This document shows, piece by piece, positions 1-6,274 of a stretch of 7,945 bases of DNA. The DNA is from Ruminiclostridium sp. (GTDB taxonomy: Bacteria > Bacillota_A > Clostridia > Oscillospirales > Ruminococcaceae), in assembly GCA_017550775.1 (NCBI GenBank), contig JAFZOA010000174.1:1-7945 (forward strand), given 5' to 3'. The translations under genes and the position numbers were made by a program. Positions within the stretch are counted from its first letter, which is position 1. Every line of letters begins with the position of its first letter. The notes under the pieces were generated by a model, which worked only from the letters and a program-made list of their open reading frames with translations, was not told the DNA's origin and made no database searches.

Positions 1-289
1 ACCCCCACTGGTTGGGCGAGGACAGACAGCCCTCGATCTCGCGCTGCTTTCCGCGCATTGATGTGATGACCGGGTTGATGAGCTCTATCGGACCGTCACC
101 GACATCTATGACTACCACGCGGCGGAGTATGCCTATCTGCGGTGCGGCAAGTCCCACACCGTCGGAATTCTGCATCGTTTCATACATATCGTCGAGCAGT
201 ACCCAGAGCTTGTCGTTGAACTCGGTAACCTCGCGGCATTTCTTGCGGAGTCTTTCATCTCCGAATTTTACTATGTTTCTCAGTGCCAT
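1..289 (-). CDS. def: Peptide deformylase, N-terminal part (cut by window edge)
   Basis: Peptide deformylase is a cytosolic metalloenzyme that removes the formyl group from the N-terminal methionine of new proteins. The minus strand from ATG at 289-287 reads MALRNIVKFGDERLRKKC and stays open to the window edge, giving 96 complete codons. It contains family motif 1, GVGLAAPQIG, at about residues 44-53, and motif 2, EGCLS, at about 86-90, whose Cys is a metal ligand. The third motif (HExxH) would lie beyond the left edge, so completeness cannot be judged. An AAAGGAA ribosome binding site (296-302) lies 6 nt before the ATG. The gene follows priA by 26 nt with no visible terminator, so it is probably the next gene of the remA-gmk-priA transcript, as in other Firmicutes. 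Identification is firm. Confidence 0.95.
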   Translation of the reverse strand, partial: MALRNIVKFGDERLRKKCREVTEFNDKLWVLLDDMYETMQNSDGVGLAAPQIGILRRVVVIDVGDGPIELINPVITSMRGKQREIEGCLSSPNQWG

Positions 290-315
290 GTTTTATTCCT
301 TTCTTTCCTTATCAC

Positions 316-2751
316 CTATATTATCTCGCCGTTGAAATCGACGTAAAAGCTTACTTTCCTGAACTCCGGCATTTTATACGCCGTAAGCATCACATATCTC
401 AGCATATCGCGGAATTTCTTGTTGTTGCGGCATTTCACGATTATCTTGGCGCGAAAGCTTCCGTTCACCCGGGCGCTCTTTGTGGGTCCGAGTATTATCG
501 CAGGCATATCGTTCCCGTACTTCGCGGTCTCCCCGCACAGCACCGAACGGAACTTCTCAGCCGCGTTTTCAAGCTCCCGCTCGTCACCCGATGAGAACGC
601 TATCATGCACAGGTCGCAGAAGGGCGGGAAGATAAGCGCTCTGCGCACCTCTATCTCCTGCTCGTAGAAGCCCTTGTAATCCTGCTTTGCCGCAAGGTCA
701 AGAACATAGTGCTCGGGAGAGTAGGTCTGGATATACGCCCTTCCCTTCTTCTCTCCGCGCCCGGAGCGCCCGACGACCTGTGTTATCAGAGAGAATGTCT
801 TTTCGTAGCCGAGATAGTCTCCGGCGTACAGCGACTTGTCTATGAGCAGTACTCCCACAAGCGTGACATTCTCGAAGTTCAGCCCCTTGGCTATCATCTG
901 CGTCCCGACCATGATGTCGTACTCATTGTTTGCGAACTCACGGAACCGCCGCTCGTAGGAATACTTCGACATGGTGGTGTCCGCGTCCATACGGAGCACT
1001 CTCGCCTCCGGGAAATACTGCTTTATCTCGTCCTCGATGCGCTGGGTACCCGTCCCGCTCGAATATATGAACCGGCTCCCGCATTTCTCGCAGACGCGCG
1101 GCATCGGCTTCCGGAACCCGCAGTAATGACAGATAAGGCTGTTATTGATCTTGTGGTATGTAAGCGGAATGCTGCAATTCGGACACTCCGCGACCGTCCC
1201 GCAGGAGATGCAGTTTACATATGTGTGGTAGCCGCGCCGGTTCAGCAACAGCATTGACTGCTCGCCACGATCGAGGTTGTACATGAGCTCGTCAAGCAGT
1301 TTCCGGCTGAAATTGCCGCGATTGCCGCGCTCGTTCTCCACCTTCATGTCTATCATTTCAACGTCAGGAAGCACAGCCTTGCTGTACCGCTCGTTCATCT
1401 CGAACAGGCTGTATTTCCCGCTCAGGGCGTTGTAGTAGCTGTCAAAGGACGGGGTCGCCGACGCAAGCAGCAGCAACGCCTTATGCCTGAAACAGCGCAT
1501 TTTCGCGATATCCCGTGCGTGATACCTCGGGGACATCTCGGATTTGTAGGTGTGCTCGCCTTCCTCGTCGATAACGATTATCCCGATGTTGTCGCAGGGT
1601 GCGAACACCGCGCTTCGGGTGCCGATAACAATGCGGGCTTCGCCGGAGCGTATCCGCTTGTATTCGTCGGCGCGCATTCCGAGAGACAGGCTGCTGTGTA
1701 TTATCGCGACCGAGCCTCCGAACAGACCCCGGAACTTGTTCACGGTCTGGGGTGTGAGCGAGATCTCCGGAACGAGCAGGATCGCTGTCTTTCCGGTATC
1801 GCGGCAATGCTCGATAAGCTTTATGAACACGGAGGTCTTGCCGCTTCCGGTAATGCCGTGGAGAAGAGCACATTTCGGCGCGTCCTCGTCCATAAGAGCA
1901 AGCAGACCGTCGTAGGTGCGCTGTTGGAGCGGAGAAAAAACTATATCCGAAAGTTTTTCCGTCACCTGAGCGTCCGCACCTTCGGAGCGTGACACCTCGG
2001 TCTCGTTTATCTCCACAAACCCCTTGTCTGCAAGCCGCTTCACTACCGAATCGGTAACTCCGCTTAAGTAGCATATCTCTTTCAGGGAAGCCGCCCCGAC
2101 CTCGGAAAGCGTGTCAAGCACTGCCTTCTGCTTCGGGGAAAGCTTTATTTCCGTATTCTCCGGAAGCTCGGCAAGCGTTACGGTCTTCTCAGTCTCGTCA
2201 CCTACCCTGCGCCGGACATTCTCGTAAACCATGACAATTCGCTTTTCGGCGAGCTTCTTCACAGCTTCCGCATTTTCCGGAAGTTTCAGAAGCTCTTCAA
2301 GCTCTTTGTCCGAAGCGCATTTCTCCGCCCGCTCCGCAAGCTCAAGTTCTTTTTCTGAGAGCTCACCGTCCGCCTGCGCGAGACGTGCGGCAATAAGGTT
2401 GAACTTGTGCTTGCGGTCGATATACACGGCAAGTCCGGGCGGTAGCATCGTTCTTACCGCATCGTAGTATGTACACAACGTGCTCTCGCGCATATACTCC
2501 GCTATTGAGAGCATTTCATCGTTCAGGTAGCTCCCGTCGTCCGCCGCGGCGAAAATGTTCTTGGTTAAGCCCGGCGGAGTCTCATCGGTTATTCCGAACA
2601 CAACACCGACACGGTGCTTGTTTCCCTTTCCGAACGGGACTATCACCCTCATACCCTTTCTAACATCAAGCCCGTCGGGTATGCCGTAGGTAAAGAGCGA
2701 ATCGAACGCGAAGGTCGTTTTTTCCACCGCGACAAGCGCGTACCGCATCAT
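316..2751 (-). CDS. priA: Primosomal protein N' (PriA replication-restart helicase)
   Basis: PriA is a 3'-to-5' DNA helicase that recognises stalled or D-loop forks and reloads the replisome. The 811-residue product has the expected order. An N-terminal DNA-binding region covers about 1-110. The helicase core has Walker A GITGSGKT (299-306), motif II DEEG (395-398), SAT (431-433), GTQMIAKG (616-623) and QVVGRSGR (658-665). A zinc-binding insert carries four CxxC pairs (C514/C517, C523/C526, C541/C544, C554/C557), so all eight Cys are present. Motif II is DEEG rather than the DEEH of E. coli and Bacillus PriA. The segment after GTQMIAKG is LNF instead of HDF. Residues about 120-270, between the N-terminal region and the helicase core, are rich in Glu and Lys. 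The gene starts ATGATG; the first ATG overlaps the gmk stop as ATGA, and a GAGGAG site lies 11 nt upstream inside gmk. This suggests translational coupling. Confidence 0.97.
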   Translation of the reverse strand: MMRYALVAVEKTTFAFDSLFTYGIPDGLDVRKGMRVIVPFGKGNKHRVGVVFGITDETPPGLTKNIFAAADDGSYLNDEMLSIAEYMRESTLCTYYDAVRTMLPPGLAVYIDRKHKFNLIAARLAQADGELSEKELELAERAEKCASDKELEELLKLPENAEAVKKLAEKRIVMVYENVRRRVGDETEKTVTLAELPENTEIKLSPKQKAVLDTLSEVGAASLKEICYLSGVTDSVVKRLADKGFVEINETEVSRSEGADAQVTEKLSDIVFSPLQQRTYDGLLALMDEDAPKCALLHGITGSGKTSVFIKLIEHCRDTGKTAILLVPEISLTPQTVNKFRGLFGGSVAIIHSSLSLGMRADEYKRIRSGEARIVIGTRSAVFAPCDNIGIIVIDEEGEHTYKSEMSPRYHARDIAKMRCFRHKALLLLASATPSFDSYYNALSGKYSLFEMNERYSKAVLPDVEMIDMKVENERGNRGNFSRKLLDELMYNLDRGEQSMLLLNRRGYHTYVNCISCGTVAECPNCSIPLTYHKINNSLICHYCGFRKPMPRVCEKCGSRFIYSSGTGTQRIEDEIKQYFPEARVLRMDADTTMSKYSYERRFREFANNEYDIMVGTQMIAKGLNFENVTLVGVLLIDKSLYAGDYLGYEKTFSLITQVVGRSGRGEKKGRAYIQTYSPEHYVLDLAAKQDYKGFYEQEIEVRRALIFPPFCDLCMIAFSSGDERELENAAEKFRSVLCGETAKYGNDMPAIILGPTKSARVNGSFRAKIIVKCRNNKKFRDMLRYVMLTAYKMPEFRKVSFYVDFNGEII

Positions 2752-3353
2752 TCGGAAAGCAGCTCCTCAATAACCCCGGGTCTGTTCTCACGTCTGCACT
2801 TCTCGGCTCTTACCACCGCGAGGAAGTCGTCCACCGCGTCTTCAAGTGCGGCATTTGTCACGAGGTAGTCGTAGTTCTCCGCGAATTTCAGTTCCTTGCG
2901 CGCCGTTTCAAGCCTCTGCTTTATCACTTCGTCGGTCTCGGTGCCGCGCTTGCGAAGCCGCCTTTCAAGCTCTGCGAAAGACGGCGGAAGAATGAACACC
3001 ATAGTACATTCCGGGAACATCCTGCGGACATTCGCCGCTCCTTCGATCTCGATCTTGAGTATCACGTCCTTGCCCGCGTCGAGCATATCCGTTACCGCCT
3101 TTTTCGGCGTTCCGTAGTAGTTCCCGACATACTCGGTGTACTCCAGAAGATCTCCGTTGCTTATCATCGCCTCGAACTGCTCGCGCGTCTTGAAGTAGTA
3201 GCTCACACCGTCGGTCTCGCCCGGGCGCATTGCACGCGAGGTCGCCGAAACCGAGTAGTAGAGGTTTTCGTTGGCTTTGAGTGCCTGTTCGAGTATAGTG
3301 TCCTTTCCGCAGCCTGCGGGTGCCGATACGACTATAAGAATACCCTTTGCCAT
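2748..3353 (-). CDS. gmk: Guanylate kinase
   Basis: Guanylate kinase phosphorylates GMP to GDP with ATP, an essential step in guanine nucleotide supply and recycling. The 201-residue protein matches the bacterial family length of about 205. The P-loop is SAPAGCGKDT (10-19); the SAP opening is also found in E. coli Gmk, while Asp after GK replaces the usual Ser or Gly. The GMP-binding segment TSRAMRPGE (38-46) followed by DGVSYYF (48-54) corresponds to the family pattern TTRxPRxGExxGxxYxF. The LID-region basic stretch ERRLRKRGTET is at 130-140 and the QRLETARKEL helix at 146-155. The start codon is ATG, with AAGGAG about 7 nt upstream. The gene lies 25 nt after remA and overlaps priA by 4 bp. 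The remA-gmk pair is conserved widely in Firmicutes. Identification is firm. Confidence 0.96.
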   Translation of the reverse strand: MAKGILIVVSAPAGCGKDTILEQALKANENLYYSVSATSRAMRPGETDGVSYYFKTREQFEAMISNGDLLEYTEYVGNYYGTPKKAVTDMLDAGKDVILKIEIEGAANVRRMFPECTMVFILPPSFAELERRLRKRGTETDEVIKQRLETARKELKFAENYDYLVTNAALEDAVDDFLAVVRAEKCRRENRPGVIEELLSE

Positions 3354-3378
3354 ACTGTCTCTCCTTATTCACCTGTTT

Positions 3379-3612
3379 TCATTTTTCCGATCCCATTTCG
3401 ATACTGTCCGGGCTTTTCGCGGACATGACGATGTGACCGCTGTCCATTACGATAACGGTCTTTGTCTTCTTTCCGCAGGTAGCGTCTATTGCCGTGTTCT
3501 TATCCTTGGCGGCGGAAACTATACGTTTCGCGGGCGCGGAATCCGCACCAATGACTGCGACTATCCGGTCGCTGTTGATCCTGTTTCCGTAACCCACATC
3601 TATCAGCTTCAT
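3379..3612 (-). CDS. remA: RemA/DUF370 family DNA-binding regulator
   Basis: RemA is a small DNA-binding protein. In Bacillus subtilis it activates biofilm matrix genes and forms rings that wrap DNA. The product here is 77 residues, starting MKLIDVGYGN, and it aligns along its length with the B. subtilis protein: SDRIVAVI (14-21), DSAPAKR (24-30), IDATCGKKTKTVIVMDSGH (42-60) and IVMSA (61-65). The basic GRRTR-like segment of the Bacillus protein is GKKTK here, a conservative change. A GTG nine bases upstream (3621) is in frame, but it lies inside the AAGGCGGTG ribosome binding site, which is correctly spaced (6 nt) for ATG 3612, so I chose the ATG. A strong promoter precedes it. Neighbour gmk, 25 nt downstream, is the classical partner. 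The target genes in this organism are unknown; a matrix role is only inferred from Bacillus. Confidence 0.93.
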   Translation of the reverse strand: MKLIDVGYGNRINSDRIVAVIGADSAPAKRIVSAAKDKNTAIDATCGKKTKTVIVMDSGHIVMSAKSPDSIEMGSEK

Positions 3613-3621
3613 GATTCGCAC
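3613..3621 (-). promoter_or_regulatory. Ribosome binding site region deciding the remA start
   Basis: The minus strand reads AAGGCGGTG from 3627 to 3619, one mismatch from AAGGAGGTG, then 6 nt (3618-3613) before ATG 3612. The possible upstream GTG start at 3621-3619 is the last three bases of this site, so initiation there would lack a usable ribosome binding site. Confidence 0.75.
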
Positions 3622-3647
3622 CGCCTTCCGGACATACCATAAAATAT

Positions 3648-3676
3648 ATTATAGCATTTCATTCAGTAAAAATCAA
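3648..3676 (-). promoter_or_regulatory. Sigma-A type promoter for remA-gmk-priA-def
   Basis: On the minus strand TTGATT (3676-3671), a 17-bp spacer and TATAAT (3653-3648) form a near-consensus housekeeping promoter. Predicted transcription start is near 3641, giving a leader of about 29 nt to the remA ATG. The -35 box overlaps the maf stop codon (3675-3673), so remA and its followers can be transcribed independently of maf read-through. No terminator separates maf from remA. Confidence 0.85.
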
Positions 3677-4224
3677 TACATTTTTTTCAGTTCTCTCGCA
3701 AGTCTTCCGACCGGAAGCCCCATAACGTTGTAGTAATCGCCGGTAATACCGCTTACGAGCAGCGCTCCAAGCCCCTGAATGCCGTATGCTCCAGCCTTGT
3801 CGAAAGGCTCTCCACTCGCGGTATATTCATCTATTTCCGCATTGGTAAGCGGGAAAAATCGAACTGCTGTATCCTCACAGAAGCAGGTGTTCTCATCTCT
3901 GCCAATTATGCACACTCCTGTGCAGACAAGATGTTCACGTCCGGAAAGCATTCCGAGCATTCGCTTTGCGTCCGCTTCGTCCTTCGGTTTTCCGAGCACT
4001 TCACCGTCTGTCACCACCACTGTGTCAGCTCCGATGACGATATCTCCGGGGTGCGACGCGGCTATCTCTTCCGCCTTATGCCGTGCGAGCTCACAGACAT
4101 ACTGCTGCGGCGGAAGGCTCCTGTCGGCGCGTTCTTCTCCCTCGGCGGGAATTATCTCAAACTCCGTCGTAATCAGGGAAAGTAGCTCTTTCCTGCGTGG
4201 AGACTTGCTTGCGAGTATTATCAC
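3673..4224 (-). CDS. maf: Maf family nucleoside triphosphate pyrophosphatase
   Basis: Maf proteins hydrolyse non-canonical or pyrimidine nucleoside triphosphates (dTTP, UTP and modified forms) to monophosphates and pyrophosphate, keeping damaged bases out of nucleic acids. Overexpression blocks septation in Bacillus. The 183-residue product is close to the family length of about 190. It shows the N-terminal phosphate-binding motif ASKSPRRKELL (5-15), IGADTVV (64-70) with presumed catalytic Asp67, GKPKDEADA (78-86) with the conserved Lys-Pro-x-Asp, and FDKAGAYGIQG (141-151), which is the usual core signature. The start is GTG, preceded by AAGGTGG with a 4-nt gap, and the resulting MIILASKSPRR matches the normal family N terminus. 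It is the first gene of the leftward group and is read from its own consensus promoter. The substrate subgroup (YhdE-like versus YceF-like) is inferred, not proven. Confidence 0.95.
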   Translation of the reverse strand: MIILASKSPRRKELLSLITTEFEIIPAEGEERADRSLPPQQYVCELARHKAEEIAASHPGDIVIGADTVVVTDGEVLGKPKDEADAKRMLGMLSGREHLVCTGVCIIGRDENTCFCEDTAVRFFPLTNAEIDEYTASGEPFDKAGAYGIQGLGALLVSGITGDYYNVMGLPVGRLARELKKMY

Positions 4225-4254
4225 TGTACCACCTTCAAATCAACATATAGTATG

Positions 4255-4283
4255 ATTATACCACATTACCTACAATATGTCAA
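4255..4283 (-). promoter_or_regulatory. Perfect sigma-A promoter for maf
   Basis: The minus strand carries TTGACA (4283-4278), a 17-bp spacer and TATAAT (4260-4255), an exact match to the housekeeping consensus. The predicted start near 4248 leaves a leader of about 24 nt before the maf GTG, including the AAGGTGG ribosome binding site (4235-4229). It faces away from the tmk promoters. Confidence 0.88.
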
Positions 4284-4352
4284 TCGTTTTTATTTCTTTG
4301 CCGAAACTCTTTATGCGTTCACAAATTGCCTTTGATAAGAACAAAATACTTG

Positions 4353-4381
4353 TTGACAACTTCGACTTATAGTAGTATAAT
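4353..4381 (+). promoter_or_regulatory. Rightward promoter P1 (distal) of the tmk group
   Basis: TTGACA (4353-4358), a 17-bp spacer and TATAAT (4376-4381) match the sigma-A consensus exactly. The predicted start near 4388 gives a leader of roughly 97 nt to the tmk start, which spans both copies of the GAAATCAC repeat and promoter P2. Confidence 0.87.
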
Positions 4382-4392
4382 TATTTTTGTAT

Positions 4393-4422
4393 GAAATCAC
4401 AGCACGAATATCCCGAAATCAC
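4393..4422 (+). repeat. Direct repeat GAAATCAC, two copies 22 bp apart
   Basis: GAAATCAC occurs at 4393-4400 and again at 4415-4422. The 22-bp period is about two helical turns, so both copies would lie on one face of the DNA. The second copy abuts the -35 box of P2. A regulator site is possible, but with only two 8-bp copies chance cannot be excluded. Confidence 0.45.
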
Positions 4423-4451
4423 TTGACGTAACACCCAAAACATGGTAAAAT
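4423..4451 (+). promoter_or_regulatory. Rightward promoter P2 (proximal) of the tmk group
   Basis: TTGACG (4423-4428), a 17-bp spacer and TAAAAT (4446-4451) differ from consensus by one base in each box. The predicted start near 4458 gives a short leader of about 27 nt that still includes the tmk ribosome binding site. Confidence 0.75.
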
Positions 4452-4468
4452 AAAGGGTAATATTTGTG

Positions 4469-4479
4469 AAGGAAGGTGA
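4469..4479 (+). promoter_or_regulatory. Ribosome binding site deciding the tmk start
   Basis: AAGGAAGGTGA at 4469-4479 is rich in anti-16S complementarity. It is 5 nt before GTG 4485 (8 nt from GGAAGG), but it overlaps the alternative in-frame GTG at 4476. Hence the shorter reading frame is preferred. Confidence 0.75.
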
Positions 4480-4484
4480 CCCGC

Positions 4485-5135
4485 GTGGGGACGCTCATCG
4501 TTATCGAAGGACTTGACGGAAGCGGCAAATCCACTCAGCTCGAACTGCTGAAAGAAAAACTCCCCGACGCGCATTTCATAACCTTCCCGCAGTATGAAAG
4601 CGATACCGGACGCATTATCACATCTTATCTTAACGGCGGGTTCGATGAACATGACCCGCGAGTCAGTGCATATTCCGCAAGCATCATGTACGCGCTTGAC
4701 CGCTACACAAGCCGCAGGACGTACTGGGGAGCTCTGTACGACAGCGACCGTCCCGTGATCTCGGCAAGGTATGTGTCCTCGAACGCGGTGTATCAGATGA
4801 CAAAGCTTGCCCGCCCGGAATGGGACGGCTACCTCGACTGGCTCTGCGACCTTGAATATGTGAAGCTCGATATGCCGCGCCCCGACATGACGGTATTCCT
4901 CGATATGCCTACCGAGGTCTCACAAAAGCTTCTGCTCAGACGATACGGCGGCGACGAGAGCCGGAAGGATATCCACGAGCGCGATACCGCATACCTTGCA
5001 AGATGCCGTGAAGCCGCAGTTTTCGCCGCCGGAAAGTACGGCTGGGATATAATACCGTGCTGCGCGGACGGCGAGCCGCGAAGTATAGCGGACATAAATT
5101 CCGAGCTTATGAACAGAATAAGCAGAATTGTATAA
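4485..5135 (+). CDS. tmk: Thymidylate kinase (dTMP kinase)
   Basis: Thymidylate kinase phosphorylates dTMP to dTDP with ATP, the step both de novo and salvage routes need for dTTP. With the GTG start at 4485 the product is 216 residues, close to the family's 205-215. It begins MGTLIVIEGLDGSGKST, with the P-loop at 8-17. There is no Arg in the P-loop, which points to the bacterial type with basic residues in the LID; RRYGGDESRKDIHERD fits that LID. The segment ISARYVSSNAVYQ (92-104) is the dTMP-site DR(Y/F) motif, but Asp is replaced by Ala94, while Arg95 is kept. The remaining body, including VFLDMPTEVSQKLLLRRYGGDE, looks intact. It leads the rightward group and lies 21 nt before the DJ-1 gene. 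Kinase identity is strong; dTMP as substrate is likely but less certain because of Ala94. Confidence 0.9.
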   Translation: MGTLIVIEGLDGSGKSTQLELLKEKLPDAHFITFPQYESDTGRIITSYLNGGFDEHDPRVSAYSASIMYALDRYTSRRTYWGALYDSDRPVISARYVSSNAVYQMTKLARPEWDGYLDWLCDLEYVKLDMPRPDMTVFLDMPTEVSQKLLLRRYGGDESRKDIHERDTAYLARCREAAVFAAGKYGWDIIPCCADGEPRSIADINSELMNRISRIV

Positions 5136-5156
5136 CTTACGAAAGGAACCATTGAC

Positions 5157-5699
5157 ATGATACTTGTATTTCTCGCAAACGGATTTGAGGAGACCGAGGC
5201 TGTCGCTCCTATCGACATCCTCCGCCGTGACGGACAAAAGGTAGTTACCGTCGGTATCGGTGAGGAGGTCATAACAAGCTCACACGGGGTCACCGTTGTT
5301 CCGGACGTTACCGAGGTCGATATCGCACTCAGCGACGAGATTGATATGATCGTGCTTCCCGGCGGAATGCCCGGAACACTGAATCTTGAAAAGTCCCGCA
5401 CCGTTCAGGACGCGATAGACTACTGCACAGCGAACGGGAAATACATAGGCGCTATCTGCGCGGCTCCTTCCATACTCGGAAGAAAGGGGCTTCTGAACGG
5501 AAAGAAAGCTACCTGCTTCCCAGGTTTTGAGGAGTTGCTCGAAGGTGCTCAGTTCACAGGTGCGCCTGTGGAGCAGGACGGGAAGATCGTCACCGCGAGA
5601 GGCGCGGGTGTAGCGGTAGAATTCGGTCTGAAGCTGGCGGAGGTACTCTCCGGAAAAGCGGCTTCCGACAAGCTCAGAGAAGCAATGCGCTGTGTCTGA
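5157..5699 (+). CDS. DJ-1/PfpI (ThiJ) family protein
   Basis: This is a member of the DJ-1/PfpI superfamily of class I glutamine amidotransferase-like folds. Family members are reported as redox sensors, glyoxalase III-type enzymes or protein/nucleotide deglycases, and the precise reaction is debated. The 180-residue length is typical of the DJ-1/YajL branch. Visible residues are the N-terminal GFEETE (9-14), whose Glu14 corresponds to Glu18 of human DJ-1; LPGGMPG (67-73); the nucleophile elbow AICAAP (99-104) with Cys101; TCFPGFE (119-125); and the C-terminal TARGAGVAVEFGL (146-158). The ATG at 5157 is preceded by GAAAGGA about 8-10 nt upstream. It lies 21 nt after tmk and overlaps the cyclo-ligase gene by 8 bp, so the three are probably co-transcribed. 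Substrate cannot be told from sequence, so I give no gene symbol. Confidence 0.93.
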   Translation: MILVFLANGFEETEAVAPIDILRRDGQKVVTVGIGEEVITSSHGVTVVPDVTEVDIALSDEIDMIVLPGGMPGTLNLEKSRTVQDAIDYCTANGKYIGAICAAPSILGRKGLLNGKKATCFPGFEELLEGAQFTGAPVEQDGKIVTARGAGVAVEFGLKLAEVLSGKAASDKLREAMRCV

Positions 5700-6240
5700 C
5701 GAAAAAAAGCTGCTTCGCGCCGAGTTGGTAAGCTTGCGAAGAAACATGGAAAAATCCGTCAGGAAAGATTTTGACGAAAGAATATATACTAATCTCACCG
5801 AGCTTGACTGCGTAAAGCGCTGCGGCACTTTCCTCGTTTACGCGTCGTCACCCGACGAAGTTGACACAAGGCGGTTCATAAACTCCGCACTATCAGCGGG
5901 AAAGACAGTTGCCGTGCCGAAATGCGTCGGAAAAGAAATGCGCTTTCTGGTGATACATTCGCTTTCCGGGCTGGTAAAAAGCAGGTTCGGTGTTGACGAG
6001 CCCGAAAGCGGCACGGAAATACGCTCCTTCGGCGATACCGTGTGCATAGTCCCCGCACTGCGCTTTGACAGAGAGGGGTATAGGCTTGGCTGGGGCGGAG
6101 GTTTCTACGACAGGTTTCTATCTCACTACACAGGCGTTCCGGTCGGCGTGTGCTATGAACAGTGCTGTGGTGAGGTACCCAGAGAACAATACGATTTACC
6201 GGTAAAGACCGTGGTGACAGAAACCGGGCTTTACAAATGA
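5692..6240 (+). CDS. 5-formyltetrahydrofolate cyclo-ligase (MTHFS)
   Basis: This enzyme converts 5-formyltetrahydrofolate to 5,10-methenyltetrahydrofolate using ATP, returning a dead-end folate to the one-carbon pool. The 182-residue product is of usual length. It has KKLLRAEL near the N terminus (5-12), SPDEVDTRRF (53-62) with the expected acidic-Asp-Thr core, VPKC (75-78), FGVDEP (99-104), and the diagnostic VPALRFDREGYRLGWGGGFYDRF at 120-142, containing the ATP/folate-binding Gly-rich turn. GTG at 5692 is the start that begins 8 bp inside the DJ-1 gene; its ribosome binding site is weak (AGAGAAG-like), which fits coupling to translation of the upstream gene. A gene of this type is variously called ygfA, fau or yqgN, so no symbol is given. 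The next gene, mltG, begins after 34 nt. Confidence 0.94.
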   Translation: MSDEKKLLRAELVSLRRNMEKSVRKDFDERIYTNLTELDCVKRCGTFLVYASSPDEVDTRRFINSALSAGKTVAVPKCVGKEMRFLVIHSLSGLVKSRFGVDEPESGTEIRSFGDTVCIVPALRFDREGYRLGWGGGFYDRFLSHYTGVPVGVCYEQCCGEVPREQYDLPVKTVVTETGLYK

Positions 6241-6260
6241 CATTAACAAATTTCGGGACA

Positions 6261-6267
6261 GGAGGTG
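6261..6267 (+). promoter_or_regulatory. Strong ribosome binding site deciding the mltG TTG start
   Basis: GGAGGTG, the best Shine-Dalgarno match in the window, ends 7 nt before TTG 6275. The first in-frame ATG is 35 codons later (6380) and has no comparable site, so TTG is the likely start. Confidence 0.8.
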
Positions 6268-6274
6268 GACCCGG

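Larger units (their letters stand above)
4225..4484. other. Divergent intergenic control region between maf and tmk
   Basis: This 260-bp AT-rich gap holds the leftward maf promoter, two tandem rightward promoters and an 8-bp direct repeat. The stretch 4284-4352 between the divergent -35 boxes shows no clear element. I see no terminator, no convincing riboswitch fold and no small gene. It is the only sizeable non-coding segment in the window. Confidence 0.8.

Noticed and set aside
290..315. Terminator between priA and def
   Set aside because: The 26-nt gap has no inverted repeat; it contains only the def ribosome binding site.
1481..2074. A 197-codon minus-strand open frame overlapping priA
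   Set aside because: It lies entirely inside priA in another frame, has an Arg/Cys-rich unnatural composition and matches no family I know. It is a shadow of priA.
3680..3687. T-run near the end of maf as a possible terminator
   Set aside because: No GC-rich hairpin precedes it in either direction, and the run encodes the Lys-Lys near the Maf C terminus.
4388..4484. Riboswitch (for example tetrahydrofolate-type) in the tmk P1 leader
   Set aside because: The leader is AT-rich and short, with only weak pairing (ACCC with GGGT over a long loop). It also contains a second promoter. I could not build a credible aptamer.
5280..5828. A 182-codon antisense frame across the DJ-1/cyclo-ligase junction
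   Set aside because: Both overlapped genes on the plus strand have clear family motifs; the antisense product shows none.
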